Source: Rhodococcus ruber NBRC 15591 (lineage in GTDB: Bacteria; Actinomycetota; Actinomycetes; Mycobacteriales; Mycobacteriaceae). Taken from it: DNA of 64,000 nucleotides. The notes under the pieces are model-generated. The model was not told where the DNA came from. It did not search any database and worked only from the letters and a program-made list of their open reading frames with translations. The translations under genes were made by a program, and so were the position numbers. Where the stretch lies: assembly GCF_001894945.1 (NCBI RefSeq), contig NZ_BCXE01000022.1, positions 62,001 to 126,000 of the forward strand, read 5' to 3'. Shown in pieces: positions 1 through 8,468 of the stretch. Within the stretch, counting starts at the first letter, position 1; each line of letters begins with the position of its first letter.

Positions 1-11
1 GCTCCGCGGCC

Positions 12-53
12 GGTGTGTCCTTTGGGTTGCCAGGGCCGCCCAAAGGGCACACC
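12..53. promoter_or_regulatory. Long inverted repeat just upstream of the first gene
   Basis: Bases 12-26 pair with 39-53 as a 15-bp stem with one G-T type mismatch and a 12-base loop. It ends 10 bp before the ATG at 63. It could be the terminator of a gene left of the window or an operator; there is no T run on the + side, so the role is open. Confidence 0.5.
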
Positions 54-62
54 ATCCAACTC

Positions 63-884
63 ATGCGCCTGCTATGGGTCGTGGTCGTGGTCGCGGTCGT
101 CGCGGTGCTCGCGTCGGCGCTGTGGTTCGGGCAGCGCCGGCTGATCTACCTGCCCGACCGGTCCCCGCCCCCGCCGGCGCAGTCGCTGCTCCCCGGTGCC
201 CGCGACGTGCGGCTGACGACCTCCGACGGGCTCGAACTCGGCGCCTGGTTCGTCCCGGCCCGCGACGCCGCACGCGGCTTCACGGTGCTGCTCGCCTCGG
301 GCAACGGCGGCAGCCGCGTCGACCGCGCCCCGCTGGCGACGGCACTCGCGGAGGCCGGTTTCGCCACCCTGCTCTTCGACTACCGCGGCTACGGCGGCAA
401 CCCCGGCCGCCCGAGCGAGGACGGCCTCGCCCGCGACGTGCGCGCCGCCCGGCAGTACCTCCTCGACCGCGAGAACGTCGCTCCGGACCGGCTGCTCTAC
501 CTCGGGGAGAGCCTGGGCACCGGCGTGGTGACCGGCCTCGCCGCCGAGCATCCGCCCGCCGGCATGCTGCTGCGCTCACCGTTCGTCGATCTGCCCACAG
601 TCGGCCGGCACCACTACCCGCTGCTGCCCACCGGGCTGATGTGGGACCGCTTCCCGATCGCCGAGACCGTCGCGCGGCTCGACGTGCCGATCACCGTCGT
701 CTACGGGACGGCGGACACGATCGTCCCGCCCGGCCAGAGCGAGGCCGTGGCCGCCGCCGCCCGCCGGCTCGTCGAGAAGGTGGCCCTGCCGGGCGCCGAG
801 CACAACGATCCCGTGATGTTCGGGCCGCCGGTGGTCGACGCCCTGATCCGGCTCGCCGAGGCGGTGCCACCCCCGCAGCAGTGA
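63..884 (+). CDS. Membrane-anchored alpha/beta hydrolase
   Basis: 273-residue serine hydrolase of the alpha/beta fold. The N-terminus is a single hydrophobic helix (about residues 3-18) that should anchor the enzyme or act as a signal sequence. The nucleophile elbow is GESLG (motif GxSxG), the oxyanion-side motif is DYRGYGG, and the acid and histidine are probably the Asp in YGTADT and the His in AEHND. This resembles the BEM46/YqkD-like hydrolase group; the substrate is unknown. The ATG at 63 is chosen because it starts the hydrophobic helix; an open frame to 15 only adds residues encoded inside the inverted repeat. The stop codon is the first copy of a 24-bp tandem repeat. Confidence 0.85.
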   Translation: MRLLWVVVVVAVVAVLASALWFGQRRLIYLPDRSPPPPAQSLLPGARDVRLTTSDGLELGAWFVPARDAARGFTVLLASGNGGSRVDRAPLATALAEAGFATLLFDYRGYGGNPGRPSEDGLARDVRAARQYLLDRENVAPDRLLYLGESLGTGVVTGLAAEHPPAGMLLRSPFVDLPTVGRHHYPLLPTGLMWDRFPIAETVARLDVPITVVYGTADTIVPPGQSEAVAAAARRLVEKVALPGAEHNDPVMFGPPVVDALIRLAEAVPPPQQ

Positions 885-1029
885 CCCGGTGCCGCCCCGC
901 AGCAGTGACCCGGTGCCGCCCCGCAGCAGTGACCCGGTGCCGCCCCGCAGCAGTGACCCGGTGCCGCCCCGCAGCAGTGACCCGGTGCCGCCCCGCAGCA
1001 GTGACCCGGTGCCGCCCCGCAGCAGTGAC
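870..1029. repeat. 24-bp tandem repeat spanning a stop codon, 7 copies
   Basis: The core CCCCGCAGCAGTGACC recurs every 24 bp, seven times. The first copy holds the last codons and TGA (882-884) of the hydrolase gene; because 24 is a multiple of three, every copy repeats the codons for PQQ and TGA in the same frame (TGA at 906, 930, 954, 978, 1002 and 1026). The last copy ends one base before the stop codon of the converging nuclease gene, so the array fills the whole intergenic space. Confidence 0.95.
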
Positions 1030-2622
1030 CTACAGGTCCGAGATGTGCGGGATCTCGTGCACCGCACGCTCGCTCATCCACTCACGGAGCACCTTCGTGG
1101 CGATCACGTCGTCCTCGTTGTACTCGAGCAGCCGGCGTCGCTGCTGCGGGTCCGGGTCCCCGTCGTAGCCGACTGCCTCGCGGTACCAGCTCATCGACGC
1201 CTCGCCGCCGGCCTCCTCGTCGCGCCAGCGGTGACCCGCGATCGGTGCGATCTTCTTGAGGCCCTTGCCGTTCGGGCACACGAACTGGTCGGTGACGACC
1301 TGGTAGATGTCCACCCACTGCGGCGAGTCGATGAACTCGCGCACCTCGGCCTCGCTCGGCACCCCCGGGAACCCGGCGAACCGCCGAGCCGAACCGAGTA
1401 GCCACTTGTCCTCCGCGGTACGTGAATAACAATAGGCCGCAAAGGTTTTCCCGCTCGCCGCAGCGGCGGCCCGCTCCGCGGACAGCCACGTCCAGAACTC
1501 GGCGAACGAGCGCGCCTCGTCGTCGGTCGGTACCGGATCCCAGCTGACGAACGCCCGGTACGCGGAGATCCCGTCGACGTTGAGCAGCGTGCCCCACAGG
1601 TACGCACCGTGCTCGTGGTAGCTCTCCATGTCGATGTCGATCTCGATGTCCGCCCGGCGCACGTGCACGTGGTCGTGCCGTCGCACCAGCGGCGCACCCG
1701 CCAGCCACGCCTTGGCCACCACGACGGTGTCCTCGAACGAACCCTGCGGCCAGACCTCGGGCGGGTCCCCCTCCCAGCGCGCCAGCTCGTCGATCGTGTG
1801 CACACCCAGCTCGCGCAGCACCGTCGCGCGTTGCCCCGGGGCAACCAGCGACACGTCGTGCGTCGCACTCAGCTGCTCGCGGCACCGCGGCCACCACGGG
1901 CAGGTCTTGCACTCCCCGATCTGCGACGGCTCCGTCGGGGTCTCGCCCCGCGCGATCGCGAGCCGGTCGGCGAGCCGGGCGTCGTAGTCCTCGAGGATTG
2001 CGCCGAGGTCGTGCACGAGGATGCAGTCCCCGCCGTACCCGATGGCGCCGCCGACCTGTGCCGGGCTGGCCAGGCCGTGACGCTCGAGCATCCGGTACAG
2101 GTGAGCCACCCGCATCTGGTCGCGCACCTGACCGCGCACCTTGCGGGTCTCGTCGACCGCCGGTTCCCACACGAACAGCCCCGAGGTCGTCGCACCGCGG
2201 CCCGGGTCGGTGACCTTGTGATTGACCACGATCACCGGGATGTAGCCGCCGCGCTCGACGTCGCGCAGCAGGATCTCGGCCCGGCCCCGCCGACCGGTGT
2301 CGGGCTCCGCCGGCAGGACCGCCCCCCAGATCCGGTCCGCGCCGCGACGGCACGCGTCGAGGGTGGCGTCGGCGCGCCGCGACGCCGGGCCCTCGGGGTC
2401 GATCCGCACCCACCCACCGGGGTGGGCGTCGAACAGCCGCTGCCGCACGGCCTCGCGGTGAGTGGCCGCCGCCTCCTGCCGCTGCTTGGCTCCCGGGTGC
2501 TCCGGAGCCGCGCTCAACTCGTCCGGAAAGGCCGCGTCCAGATGGACCCGGTGCCGGCACCGGGTCAGCGCGCTCGCCTCGATCAGGGCCGGCGAGGTCC
2601 GCCTCTCGCTGGATACGTTCAC
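1030..2622 (-). CDS. TM0106-type RecB-like nuclease
   Basis: 530-residue protein of the TM0106 RecB-like family. The N-terminal half carries the RecB/Cas4-type nuclease fold (TRCRHRVHLD start, later EPAVDETRKVRGQVRDQM-type core) and a cysteine cluster, CKTCPWWPRC, that resembles the Cas4/AddB iron-sulfur motif. The C-terminal half looks like an RNase H/DEDD exonuclease: DIEIDIDMES, then YNEDDV near the end. It probably acts in DNA processing. The GTG at 2622 is chosen because family similarity begins there; the frame stays open upstream but runs into the divergent gene. Its 3' end meets the tandem repeat array. Confidence 0.75.
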   Translation of the reverse strand: MNVSSERRTSPALIEASALTRCRHRVHLDAAFPDELSAAPEHPGAKQRQEAAATHREAVRQRLFDAHPGGWVRIDPEGPASRRADATLDACRRGADRIWGAVLPAEPDTGRRGRAEILLRDVERGGYIPVIVVNHKVTDPGRGATTSGLFVWEPAVDETRKVRGQVRDQMRVAHLYRMLERHGLASPAQVGGAIGYGGDCILVHDLGAILEDYDARLADRLAIARGETPTEPSQIGECKTCPWWPRCREQLSATHDVSLVAPGQRATVLRELGVHTIDELARWEGDPPEVWPQGSFEDTVVVAKAWLAGAPLVRRHDHVHVRRADIEIDIDMESYHEHGAYLWGTLLNVDGISAYRAFVSWDPVPTDDEARSFAEFWTWLSAERAAAAASGKTFAAYCYSRTAEDKWLLGSARRFAGFPGVPSEAEVREFIDSPQWVDIYQVVTDQFVCPNGKGLKKIAPIAGHRWRDEEAGGEASMSWYREAVGYDGDPDPQQRRRLLEYNEDDVIATKVLREWMSERAVHEIPHISDL

Positions 2623-2728
2623 ACTGAAGAACAGTATTCGTCCACCTAGGGTCAACCGGAAACGGCCGTCACGGATAGGCTGATCGTGGCGCCGTGGGTG
2701 CCGTACACCGAATGGAGGGTCCTGTTCG

Positions 2729-3403
2729 ATGGCGTTGTTCAGCAGGCGGAAGCGCCGCGCCACCCGCAAGGCGGAGGCGAAGGCTCTCAAGCACAAGGCG
2801 AAGCTCGAGGCCAAACTCAACGCGAAGAACCAGCGCCGGCGCGACCGCCGCCTGGCGAAGGCCGAGATCAAGGCGGCCAAGGCGCAGGTCAAGGCGGACA
2901 AGGCACTGATCGCCGCGCAGTCCCGGGTCGAGAAGCAGCAGATCGCCACGCTCAAGGCCCAGGAGAAGGCGGCCGCGCAGAAGGGCTTCACCGCGGCGAA
3001 GGTCCGGCGCTACCTGGCCGTCGTGCGACTGCTCGCACCGGTACTCGTGCCGCTGGTGTACCAGGGGGTGACCGCGCTGCGCGGCCAGCTCGACGCCGCG
3101 CGCGCCCAGCGCATGGGCGTCGCCGTCGACCAGCTCGGCGAGTACACCGGTCACGGCGCGCACCTGAGCGCCCGCATCGCCGGGGCCGAGAAGTCGCTCG
3201 CCGAGATCCTCGAGCGCCATCCCAAGGACGCCGAAACCCAGAAGTTCGCCGACGCCATCCGGGGCCGCCTCAGCGACCTGACGGCGGCGGTGCACGCGGC
3301 CGAGCAGATGCCGGCGCCGCGCCGCAAGGCCGCACATGCCGGTATCTCGCGGGAACTGGACGGCATCGAGGCCGACCTGCTGGCCCGGCTCGGCGTGCGC
3401 TAG
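2729..3403 (+). CDS. DUF6474 family protein
   Basis: 224 residues, very rich in Lys, Arg and Ala over the first 100 residues, with a predicted long helical or coiled-coil stretch (repeats of KAEAKALKHKAKLEAKL type), then a short hydrophobic segment (about 100-116, LAVVRLLAPVLVPLVYQGV) and a helical C-terminus. It matches the actinobacterial DUF6474 family; function unknown. It is divergent from the nuclease across about 106 bp that must hold both promoters. It is followed at 12 bp by a membrane protein gene. Confidence 0.8.
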   Translation: MALFSRRKRRATRKAEAKALKHKAKLEAKLNAKNQRRRDRRLAKAEIKAAKAQVKADKALIAAQSRVEKQQIATLKAQEKAAAQKGFTAAKVRRYLAVVRLLAPVLVPLVYQGVTALRGQLDAARAQRMGVAVDQLGEYTGHGAHLSARIAGAEKSLAEILERHPKDAETQKFADAIRGRLSDLTAAVHAAEQMPAPRRKAAHAGISRELDGIEADLLARLGVR

Positions 3404-3414
3404 CGACGACCACC

Positions 3415-3900
3415 GTGGCACCCGGCTCGACCCTGCGCGGCACCGCCGCGGGAGCGCTGACCGCCGCCCTGGCGGTCGCCGCCCACGGCAGTGCGGGCGG
3501 CGGCGTGCCCGGCAACGCCGAGGTGACGCTGCTCGTCGCCGTCGCGGCCGGGGTCGGGCTCGTCGCGGCCCACCTGCGCGCGGTGCCCACCATCGTGGTG
3601 CTCGCGGGCGGGCAGGCCGCGACGCACCTGGTGCTCGCCGCGGTGACGACGGGTCACCTGCACACGTCGGTGCCGATGCTCGCCGCGCACACCGTCGCGG
3701 TCGTCGCGTGCGCGGCCCTGCTCGAGGCGGCGCAACGCCTGTGCGGGCCGCTGACCCGGGCGGTGCGGGCCGCGTGGCTCACCGTGCCCCCTCGCGTCGA
3801 GGCGGTTCGGACGCTGCTGCCGCCCGCGACGGTGCGGCCGGTCGCGGCGGCGCGGGCGGCACCGGGCATCTCCCGGCGGGGGCCGCCCGTCGCGGCATGA
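3415..3900 (+). CDS. Small integral membrane protein upstream of copC
   Basis: 161 residues with about four hydrophobic segments (residues 8-28, 35-52, 60-80, 90-107) and a basic, proline-rich tail. Start GTG at 3415 lies 12 bp after the previous stop, which suggests translational coupling. The gene is 31 bp before copC and in the same direction, so a copper-related role is inferred from position only. No family name is recognised. Confidence 0.6.
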   Translation: MAPGSTLRGTAAGALTAALAVAAHGSAGGGVPGNAEVTLLVAVAAGVGLVAAHLRAVPTIVVLAGGQAATHLVLAAVTTGHLHTSVPMLAAHTVAVVACAALLEAAQRLCGPLTRAVRAAWLTVPPRVEAVRTLLPPATVRPVAAARAAPGISRRGPPVAA

Positions 3901-3931
3901 CCGCGACCGACCCCCTCGAAGAGAGAAATCC

Positions 3932-4510
3932 ATGAACATCCCGAACACCGTCGCCGCGCGCCGGCGACAGACCCCCCTCGTCCTCGCCCAGCTCGCTGGG
4001 CTCCTCGGCGCGGTCGCGGCAGCGTTGCTGTTCGCTGCCGGGCCGGCGGCCGCGCACTCGGTCGTCATCGCCAGCACACCCGCGCCGGGCGAGCAGATCG
4101 CCCAGGGTCCCGAGCGCGTGAGCCTGACCTTCAACGAGGCCCTGCAGGAATCCTTCGCCGCCCTGACCGTCGTGGGTCCGGACGGCAACCTGTGGTCCAA
4201 GGGCGATCCCCTCGTCGAGGACGCCACGGTGTCCGTGGCGGTCGGTGATCTCGGACCGGCCGGCGAGTACACCATCGCCTACCGGGTGACCTCCGCGGAC
4301 GGGCATCCCGTCACCGGCACCCAGGTCTTCACCCTCACGCAGGACGGTCCGGGCGCTCCCGGTGCGGCGGCGGCCGCCGCCGGTGCCGCGGCGCCCGCGT
4401 CCGACAGCGACGAGGACAGCGGCCCGGCCGTGTGGATCTTCGTCGTCGTGGGCGTCGTCGTCCTCGCCGGCGTGCTGTGGTTCGTGCTGCGCAAGCCGAA
4501 GAAGGCCTGA
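3932..4510 (+). CDS. copC: CopC-domain copper-binding protein
   Basis: 192 residues. A Sec signal peptide (about 1-33) ends in AAAHS, so the mature protein begins with His, the N-terminal copper ligand typical of CopC. The CopC beta-barrel follows (about 34-128) with STPAPGEQIAQGPERVSL, and the second conserved His in DGHPV. A Gly/Ala/Asp linker and one C-terminal transmembrane helix (about 165-185) with a basic KKPKKA-like end anchor it outside the membrane, as in YcnJ/CopC proteins of Gram-positives. Ribosome site GAGAG is upstream. It sits next to copD, so both likely serve copper uptake or tolerance. Confidence 0.88.
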   Translation: MNIPNTVAARRRQTPLVLAQLAGLLGAVAAALLFAAGPAAAHSVVIASTPAPGEQIAQGPERVSLTFNEALQESFAALTVVGPDGNLWSKGDPLVEDATVSVAVGDLGPAGEYTIAYRVTSADGHPVTGTQVFTLTQDGPGAPGAAAAAAGAAAPASDSDEDSGPAVWIFVVVGVVVLAGVLWFVLRKPKKA

Positions 4511-4526
4511 CGCCGGTGGCCGGGCG

Positions 4527-5474
4527 TTGACGACGAGCGGTACCGGCACCGCCGCGCACCGCGCGTGGTTGCTCACCGCCGGCGCCGGCGCCACCGCGGG
4601 CGTCGCCGCCGGCTGGCTGTTGGCGAACCCGGCCGCGTCGAGCTGGGTCCGGGCGTTGTCGCTGTGTCTCGGTGCGACGGTTCTCGGCCTGGCCGCGCTC
4701 GGAGTCATGGTGCGCGACGAGCGGCGGCCCGGCGTCGCCCCCGCCGACCTCTGGCGCGCGATCGCCGGGCTCGGCGGATTCTGGGTCCTGACGGAGGCCG
4801 TGCAGCTCGTGCTGCAGGCCGCGGACACGACGAACGTCCCCGTGTCGCGGCTCGGGCTGTCGCGCTTCGCGGAGTATCTCGGCAACGCGGGCACCGGCCG
4901 GATCGGGGTGGCCGCACTGGTGTGCGCGCTGGCGTGCACGGTCGTCGCGGCGCTCGCGTATCGCCGGTCGGCGACGTGGTCGACGGTGCCGGTCCTCGTC
5001 GCCGCGGCGCTGGCGGTCATCGCCCGGCCGGTCACCGGGCACATGTCGCAGCAGACCCTCGGATCGCTGCTCGACGCCGCGCACGCGCTCGCTGCGGCGC
5101 TGTGGTTCGGCACGCTCGTCGCGCTGGCCCTGACGGTCCGGTCCCGCGGGGCGTGGGCCCGGCTGCTCCCCCGCTACTCGGTGCTCGCGGTGCGCTGCGT
5201 CGCCGTGCTCGCCGCGACGGGCGTCGTCGACGCGGCCGTTCGGCTCGGCTCGGTCGCGGCCCTGATCGACACCGGTTACGGGCGCATCGTGCTGGCCAAG
5301 GCGGTGACCCTGCTGGCACTGCTGGCGCTGGCGTGGTGGTGGCGACGGACGTGGGTGCCGGCCGCGACCGCGCACCGGGTCACCGCGGAGGTGTCGCTGC
5401 GCAACGCGGTGCTCGAGGTCGCCGCGACGTCGGTCGCGTTCGGGCTCGCGGCGGCGCTGGCCACCAGCGCCTGA
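4527..5474 (+). CDS. copD: CopD family copper transport membrane protein
   Basis: 315 residues with about eight hydrophobic helices, matching the CopD domain (PF05425). The His in RPVTGHMSQ and in DAAHALAAALWFG are typical membrane-embedded positions of this family. TTG at 4527 is the only start near the copC stop (16 bp gap) that keeps the first helix. With CopC it would move copper across the membrane. Immediately after the stop a truncated gene for a binding protein begins with no start of its own. Confidence 0.82.
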   Translation: MTTSGTGTAAHRAWLLTAGAGATAGVAAGWLLANPAASSWVRALSLCLGATVLGLAALGVMVRDERRPGVAPADLWRAIAGLGGFWVLTEAVQLVLQAADTTNVPVSRLGLSRFAEYLGNAGTGRIGVAALVCALACTVVAALAYRRSATWSTVPVLVAAALAVIARPVTGHMSQQTLGSLLDAAHALAAALWFGTLVALALTVRSRGAWARLLPRYSVLAVRCVAVLAATGVVDAAVRLGSVAALIDTGYGRIVLAKAVTLLALLALAWWWRRTWVPAATAHRVTAEVSLRNAVLEVAATSVAFGLAAALATSA

Positions 5475-6040
5475 ACCGCCCGCGAATCTTCGACGAGCTG
5501 GCCTCCGGGCGCTTCGACGTCGTCGCCTCCGGCACCACCGTCACCGAATCGCGCCGGGAGCGGGCTGCGTTCTGCGCGCCGTATTTCGGGTCCGGGCAGT
5601 CCGTGGCGGTGGACACCGCCCGTCATCCCGCGGTGCGAGGGGTGGCGGACCTGGCAGGCCTGACCGTCGTGGTGCAGCAGGGCAACACCAGCGAGCCGGT
5701 GGTGAAACGCCTTCTCGCCGAAGGCCGTATCGGCGGGATCCGGGTGTATGCGTACCACGAGATCGACCGTGCCCGGGACGAGCTGTCGACCGGCGGCTGC
5801 GACGCCTTCATGAAACTCGGTCCCGTGCTGAGGTGGCTCACGCGCGTCCGCCCCCACGTCGACGTCGTCGAGTACGACATCACCCGCGAGGAGATCGCGC
5901 TCGCGGTGCGCCTCGGCGACGACGTGCTGCGCGGTGAACTCGAGGATGCGCAGCGTGCGCTCGCGCAGGACGGCACGCTCGGTGCGCTGGTCTCACGCCG
6001 GCTCGCCCCGGGCGACGGCACGTCGCTCGGCATGCGATGA
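5475..6040 (+). pseudogene. 5'-truncated amino-acid-type solute-binding protein
   Basis: The frame directly after copD encodes the middle and C-terminal part of a family 3 solute-binding protein: DELASGRFDVVASGTTVT, then YFGSGQSVAV, VVVQQGNTSE and a C-terminal ALAQDGTLGAL helix. The signal peptide and the first ligand-binding lobe (about 70-90 residues) are missing, and no ATG, GTG or TTG occurs before the conserved region. It is therefore a remnant, cut exactly where copD ends. Its last 48 bp overlap the converging membrane protein gene. Confidence 0.75.
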
Positions 6041-6730
6041 CGCCGGGTGGCCGGCGAGCAGGACGACCGCCAGCACCGCGATCCACAGCACGAACGCACC
6101 GAACATCACCCGTTCGACCGCGCCCATGCCGGGGGTGGGTTCGGCGGCGGCGACGGCCGGGACGTACCGGCCCGTCCACGCGCCGAACACGAGGATCACC
6201 GCGACCGTGCCGGCCGAGTACACCCGGAACCAGGTGCCGAAGGCCGCGGCCGCGAATCCGATGAGCGCGCACCACAGCGACACCGTCACCACGCTGAGCG
6301 CCAGGTGCATGGTGTCGGCGAGCGGCATCGCTGCCCCGGCCTCGATGTCCTCGCGTCCCGTCATCGGGAACGGCAACCACAGCGGTCCCACGAATGCGTA
6401 GGCCACCAGGAGAACTCCCGCGATGCGCAGGGGGCGGACGCCGCGGCCCGTGCGCCACACACCGATCCCGAAGGCGACGATCAGCGCGTCGTACACGAAT
6501 CCCGCGACGGTCAGGGGCGCCCGGGTCGGCGCGCCGATCGACGTCAGCTCGCTGATCGCCTGATCGAAGCGGTTGTAGCCGTCGTAGAGGGCGGCCGCGA
6601 GTACCTCGTGCGCCCCCACGTACAGCAGCGACGACACGATCCCGCAGGCGAGCAGCACCGTCGATGCCGTGTCCGGACGTCGCGGACCGTCGCGCCGGAG
6701 CTGGGGTGTGTACGGATCAGGAGTGGACAC
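5993..6730 (-). CDS. DUF998 family membrane protein
   Basis: 245 residues with about six transmembrane helices (first at about residues 22-45) and the motif ISELTSIGAPTR, typical of DUF998. Start GTG at 6730 is chosen because the 57 extra codons upstream are basic, lack hydrophobic features and run through the regulator promoter region. Its 3' end overlaps the binding-protein remnant. Divergent from the AraC gene at 6937. Function unknown. Confidence 0.75.
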   Translation of the reverse strand: MSTPDPYTPQLRRDGPRRPDTASTVLLACGIVSSLLYVGAHEVLAAALYDGYNRFDQAISELTSIGAPTRAPLTVAGFVYDALIVAFGIGVWRTGRGVRPLRIAGVLLVAYAFVGPLWLPFPMTGREDIEAGAAMPLADTMHLALSVVTVSLWCALIGFAAAAFGTWFRVYSAGTVAVILVFGAWTGRYVPAVAAAEPTPGMGAVERVMFGAFVLWIAVLAVVLLAGHPASSHAERRAVARGEPA

Positions 6731-6936
6731 CGTCGGCCTCCCGGGACGCCGACTCGGCGGTGCGGGCGCCCGCTGGGTCCAGCATGATCCGGCCGGGGAG
6801 GCGACGCCAGAGACCTTCGTCCCCGATCGTCCGCCGAGTGTGAGCTGTCCGTCTGCCCGTATGCCATGCCACGGCCGGTGCCGCGTGCCACGCTGACGCA
6901 CCGGGCCACGGACGCGCCGAGGCGGAAGGAGCGACG

Positions 6937-7854
6937 GTGTATCGGAAGATCGAACTGCGGGGCCGGCACGGCTTCGAGGCGATGGCCCCCGATGCCGGGA
7001 ACCGCACCGAGCTGTCCGTCCCCGACGTGACGCAGTTCCGGTTCCGGATGGAGATCTGCGACGTCGGGGCGCTCACCGTCGGCCGGGTGCAGATATCACC
7101 GCATCGTGCTCTGCCCGGCCTCGTCGAGGACGGCGAGGTCGCCAACCTGTGTCTGATGCTGTCCGGCAAGCAGGTGGTCGACGACGGGACGACCCGCGTG
7201 CACATCGAGGTCGGCCGGATCGTCCTGCAGGTCGGGTGGAACCGATACGAGGCCGTGGATGCGGACGGGTCGGACCTTCTCCTCGTGCGCATCCCCCGGC
7301 ACCGGCTCGAAGAACGCGGACTCGATCTCGAGGAGACGTCCGTGACGTTCGGGCCGGCAAAGCCCACCATGTCGGTGCACGCGCTCAATGCGGTGGGGAT
7401 GACCATGCTTCGTGAACGCGGTCGCCACAACACGACCGCGGCCCCCCGCAGCGTGGAGAACGCCCTGATCGAGCTCGTCGTGGGTCTGCACCACGAGTCG
7501 CTCGGGTACGGCGCCGATTCGGGTGAGCTGCGTGGCAGCGTCTACGCCCGCGCCCTCACCCTGATCCGAGCCCATCACCACGACCCGACGCTGACCCCCA
7601 CCGTGATCGCGGAACGCCTGCAGCTGTCGTTGCGAAGCCTGCAGCGCGCGTTCGCAGCCCACGACACCACGGTGGCGTTCCAGATCCGGCGGCTGCGCGC
7701 GCACCGCGCGGCGGCGCTTCTGCAGGAACCCGGCTATACCCGCACAACGGTCGCCGAGATCGCCGCGATCACCGGTTTCGCGTCCAGCGCCGAGCTGCGT
7801 CGCGCCCTGCGCACGGTGCGCGGGGTGAGTCCGGCGGAGCTGCGACCACGCTGA
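6937..7854 (+). CDS. AraC family transcriptional regulator
   Basis: 305 residues. The N-terminal half (to about 195) resembles the AraC-binding-like cupin domain seen in actinobacterial regulators near oxygenases; the C-terminal 100 residues hold the two helix-turn-helix motifs (TPTVIAERLQLSLRSLQRAF and TTVAEIAAITGFASSAELRR). GTG start with a good ribosome site, GGAAGGA, 8 bp upstream. Divergent from the DUF998 gene, which is its likely target. The stop codon belongs to a 15-bp tandem array. Confidence 0.88.
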   Translation: MYRKIELRGRHGFEAMAPDAGNRTELSVPDVTQFRFRMEICDVGALTVGRVQISPHRALPGLVEDGEVANLCLMLSGKQVVDDGTTRVHIEVGRIVLQVGWNRYEAVDADGSDLLLVRIPRHRLEERGLDLEETSVTFGPAKPTMSVHALNAVGMTMLRERGRHNTTAAPRSVENALIELVVGLHHESLGYGADSGELRGSVYARALTLIRAHHHDPTLTPTVIAERLQLSLRSLQRAFAAHDTTVAFQIRRLRAHRAAALLQEPGYTRTTVAEIAAITGFASSAELRRALRTVRGVSPAELRPR

Positions 7855-7932
7855 GCTCGACCACGCTGAGCTCGACCACGCTGAGCTCGACCACGCTGAG
7901 CTCGACCACGCTGGCTCGACCACGCTGAGCGC
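7840..7932. repeat. 15-bp tandem repeat spanning a stop codon
   Basis: Unit CTGAGCTCGACCACG. Four full copies start at 7851, 7866, 7881 and 7896; a fifth at 7911 has lost one base (CTGGCTCG), and partial copies lie at both ends (CTGCGACCACG inside the gene at 7840, CTGAGCGCGA at 7925). The first TGA (7852-7854) is the gene's stop, and each full copy repeats codons for RPR and TGA in the same frame. Confidence 0.93.
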
Positions 7933-8087
7933 GATCGCCCACGGAATGGGCGTGGTGCATTTCGCGCCACCGCCGCACATTCCGCGTCGCCGTGTTCCAA
8001 TGTGCGGCGAAGACGGTGTACCTGTTTGCGTCCGGGTGTCCTTTCCGTCCGTTTCCCGGGCACCTCCGAACCTGAAGGGCGTGTGTG

Positions 8088-8468
8088 ATGCTGGATTCGT
8101 TGTGGGACCTGTTGTGGTACACGCTGGTCGTCTTCGCGTTCGTCGCGTACCTGCTGATCCTGTTCCAGGTGCTGACGGACCTGTTCCGTGATCGCTCCAC
8201 GTCCGCCGTGGTCAAGGTCGTGTGGATCATCTTCCTGATCGTCCTGCCGTACCTGACCGCCTTCGTCTACCTGCTGGTGCGGGGCCGCGGCATGGCCGAG
8301 CGGTCCGCCGCCGCCCACGACGCGGCCCAGCACGCCGCCGACGACTACATCCGCAAGGTGGCCGGACGATCCCCCGCCGCCGAGATCGCCGAGGCCCAGG
8401 CCCTGCTCGAGGCCGGGACGATCACCGGCGACGAGTTCGACCGGCTCAAGGCCAAGGCCCTGCGCTGA
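8088..8468 (+). CDS. PLDc_N/SHOCT small membrane protein
   Basis: 126 residues. Two transmembrane helices at about 8-30 and 42-65 match the PLDc_N domain found at the N-terminus of cardiolipin synthases; a polar linker leads to a C-terminal SHOCT motif (about 100-126, EAQALLEAGTITGDEFDRLK). Such stand-alone proteins are common in actinobacteria and probably act at the membrane as scaffolds; no catalytic HKD motif is present. ATG at 8088; GTG three bases earlier is also possible. The stop overlaps the next gene by 4 bp. Confidence 0.85.
   Translation: MLDSLWDLLWYTLVVFAFVAYLLILFQVLTDLFRDRSTSAVVKVVWIIFLIVLPYLTAFVYLLVRGRGMAERSAAAHDAAQHAADDYIRKVAGRSPAAEIAEAQALLEAGTITGDEFDRLKAKALR

Noticed and set aside
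870..1029. CRISPR-like array
   Set aside because: The 24-bp units are directly adjacent with no unique spacers and no cas genes are near, so this is a plain tandem repeat.
74..1168. Long open frames over the first gene and the 24-bp repeat
   Set aside because: They are Arg/Pro/Ala-rich alternative frames of GC-rich coding DNA and of the repeat; the hydrolase frame has the family motifs.
2622..2645. Possible LexA box upstream of the RecB-like gene (CGAATACTGTTC)
   Set aside because: The half-sites are three bases apart and not four as in the actinobacterial SOS box, and the left half is imperfect.
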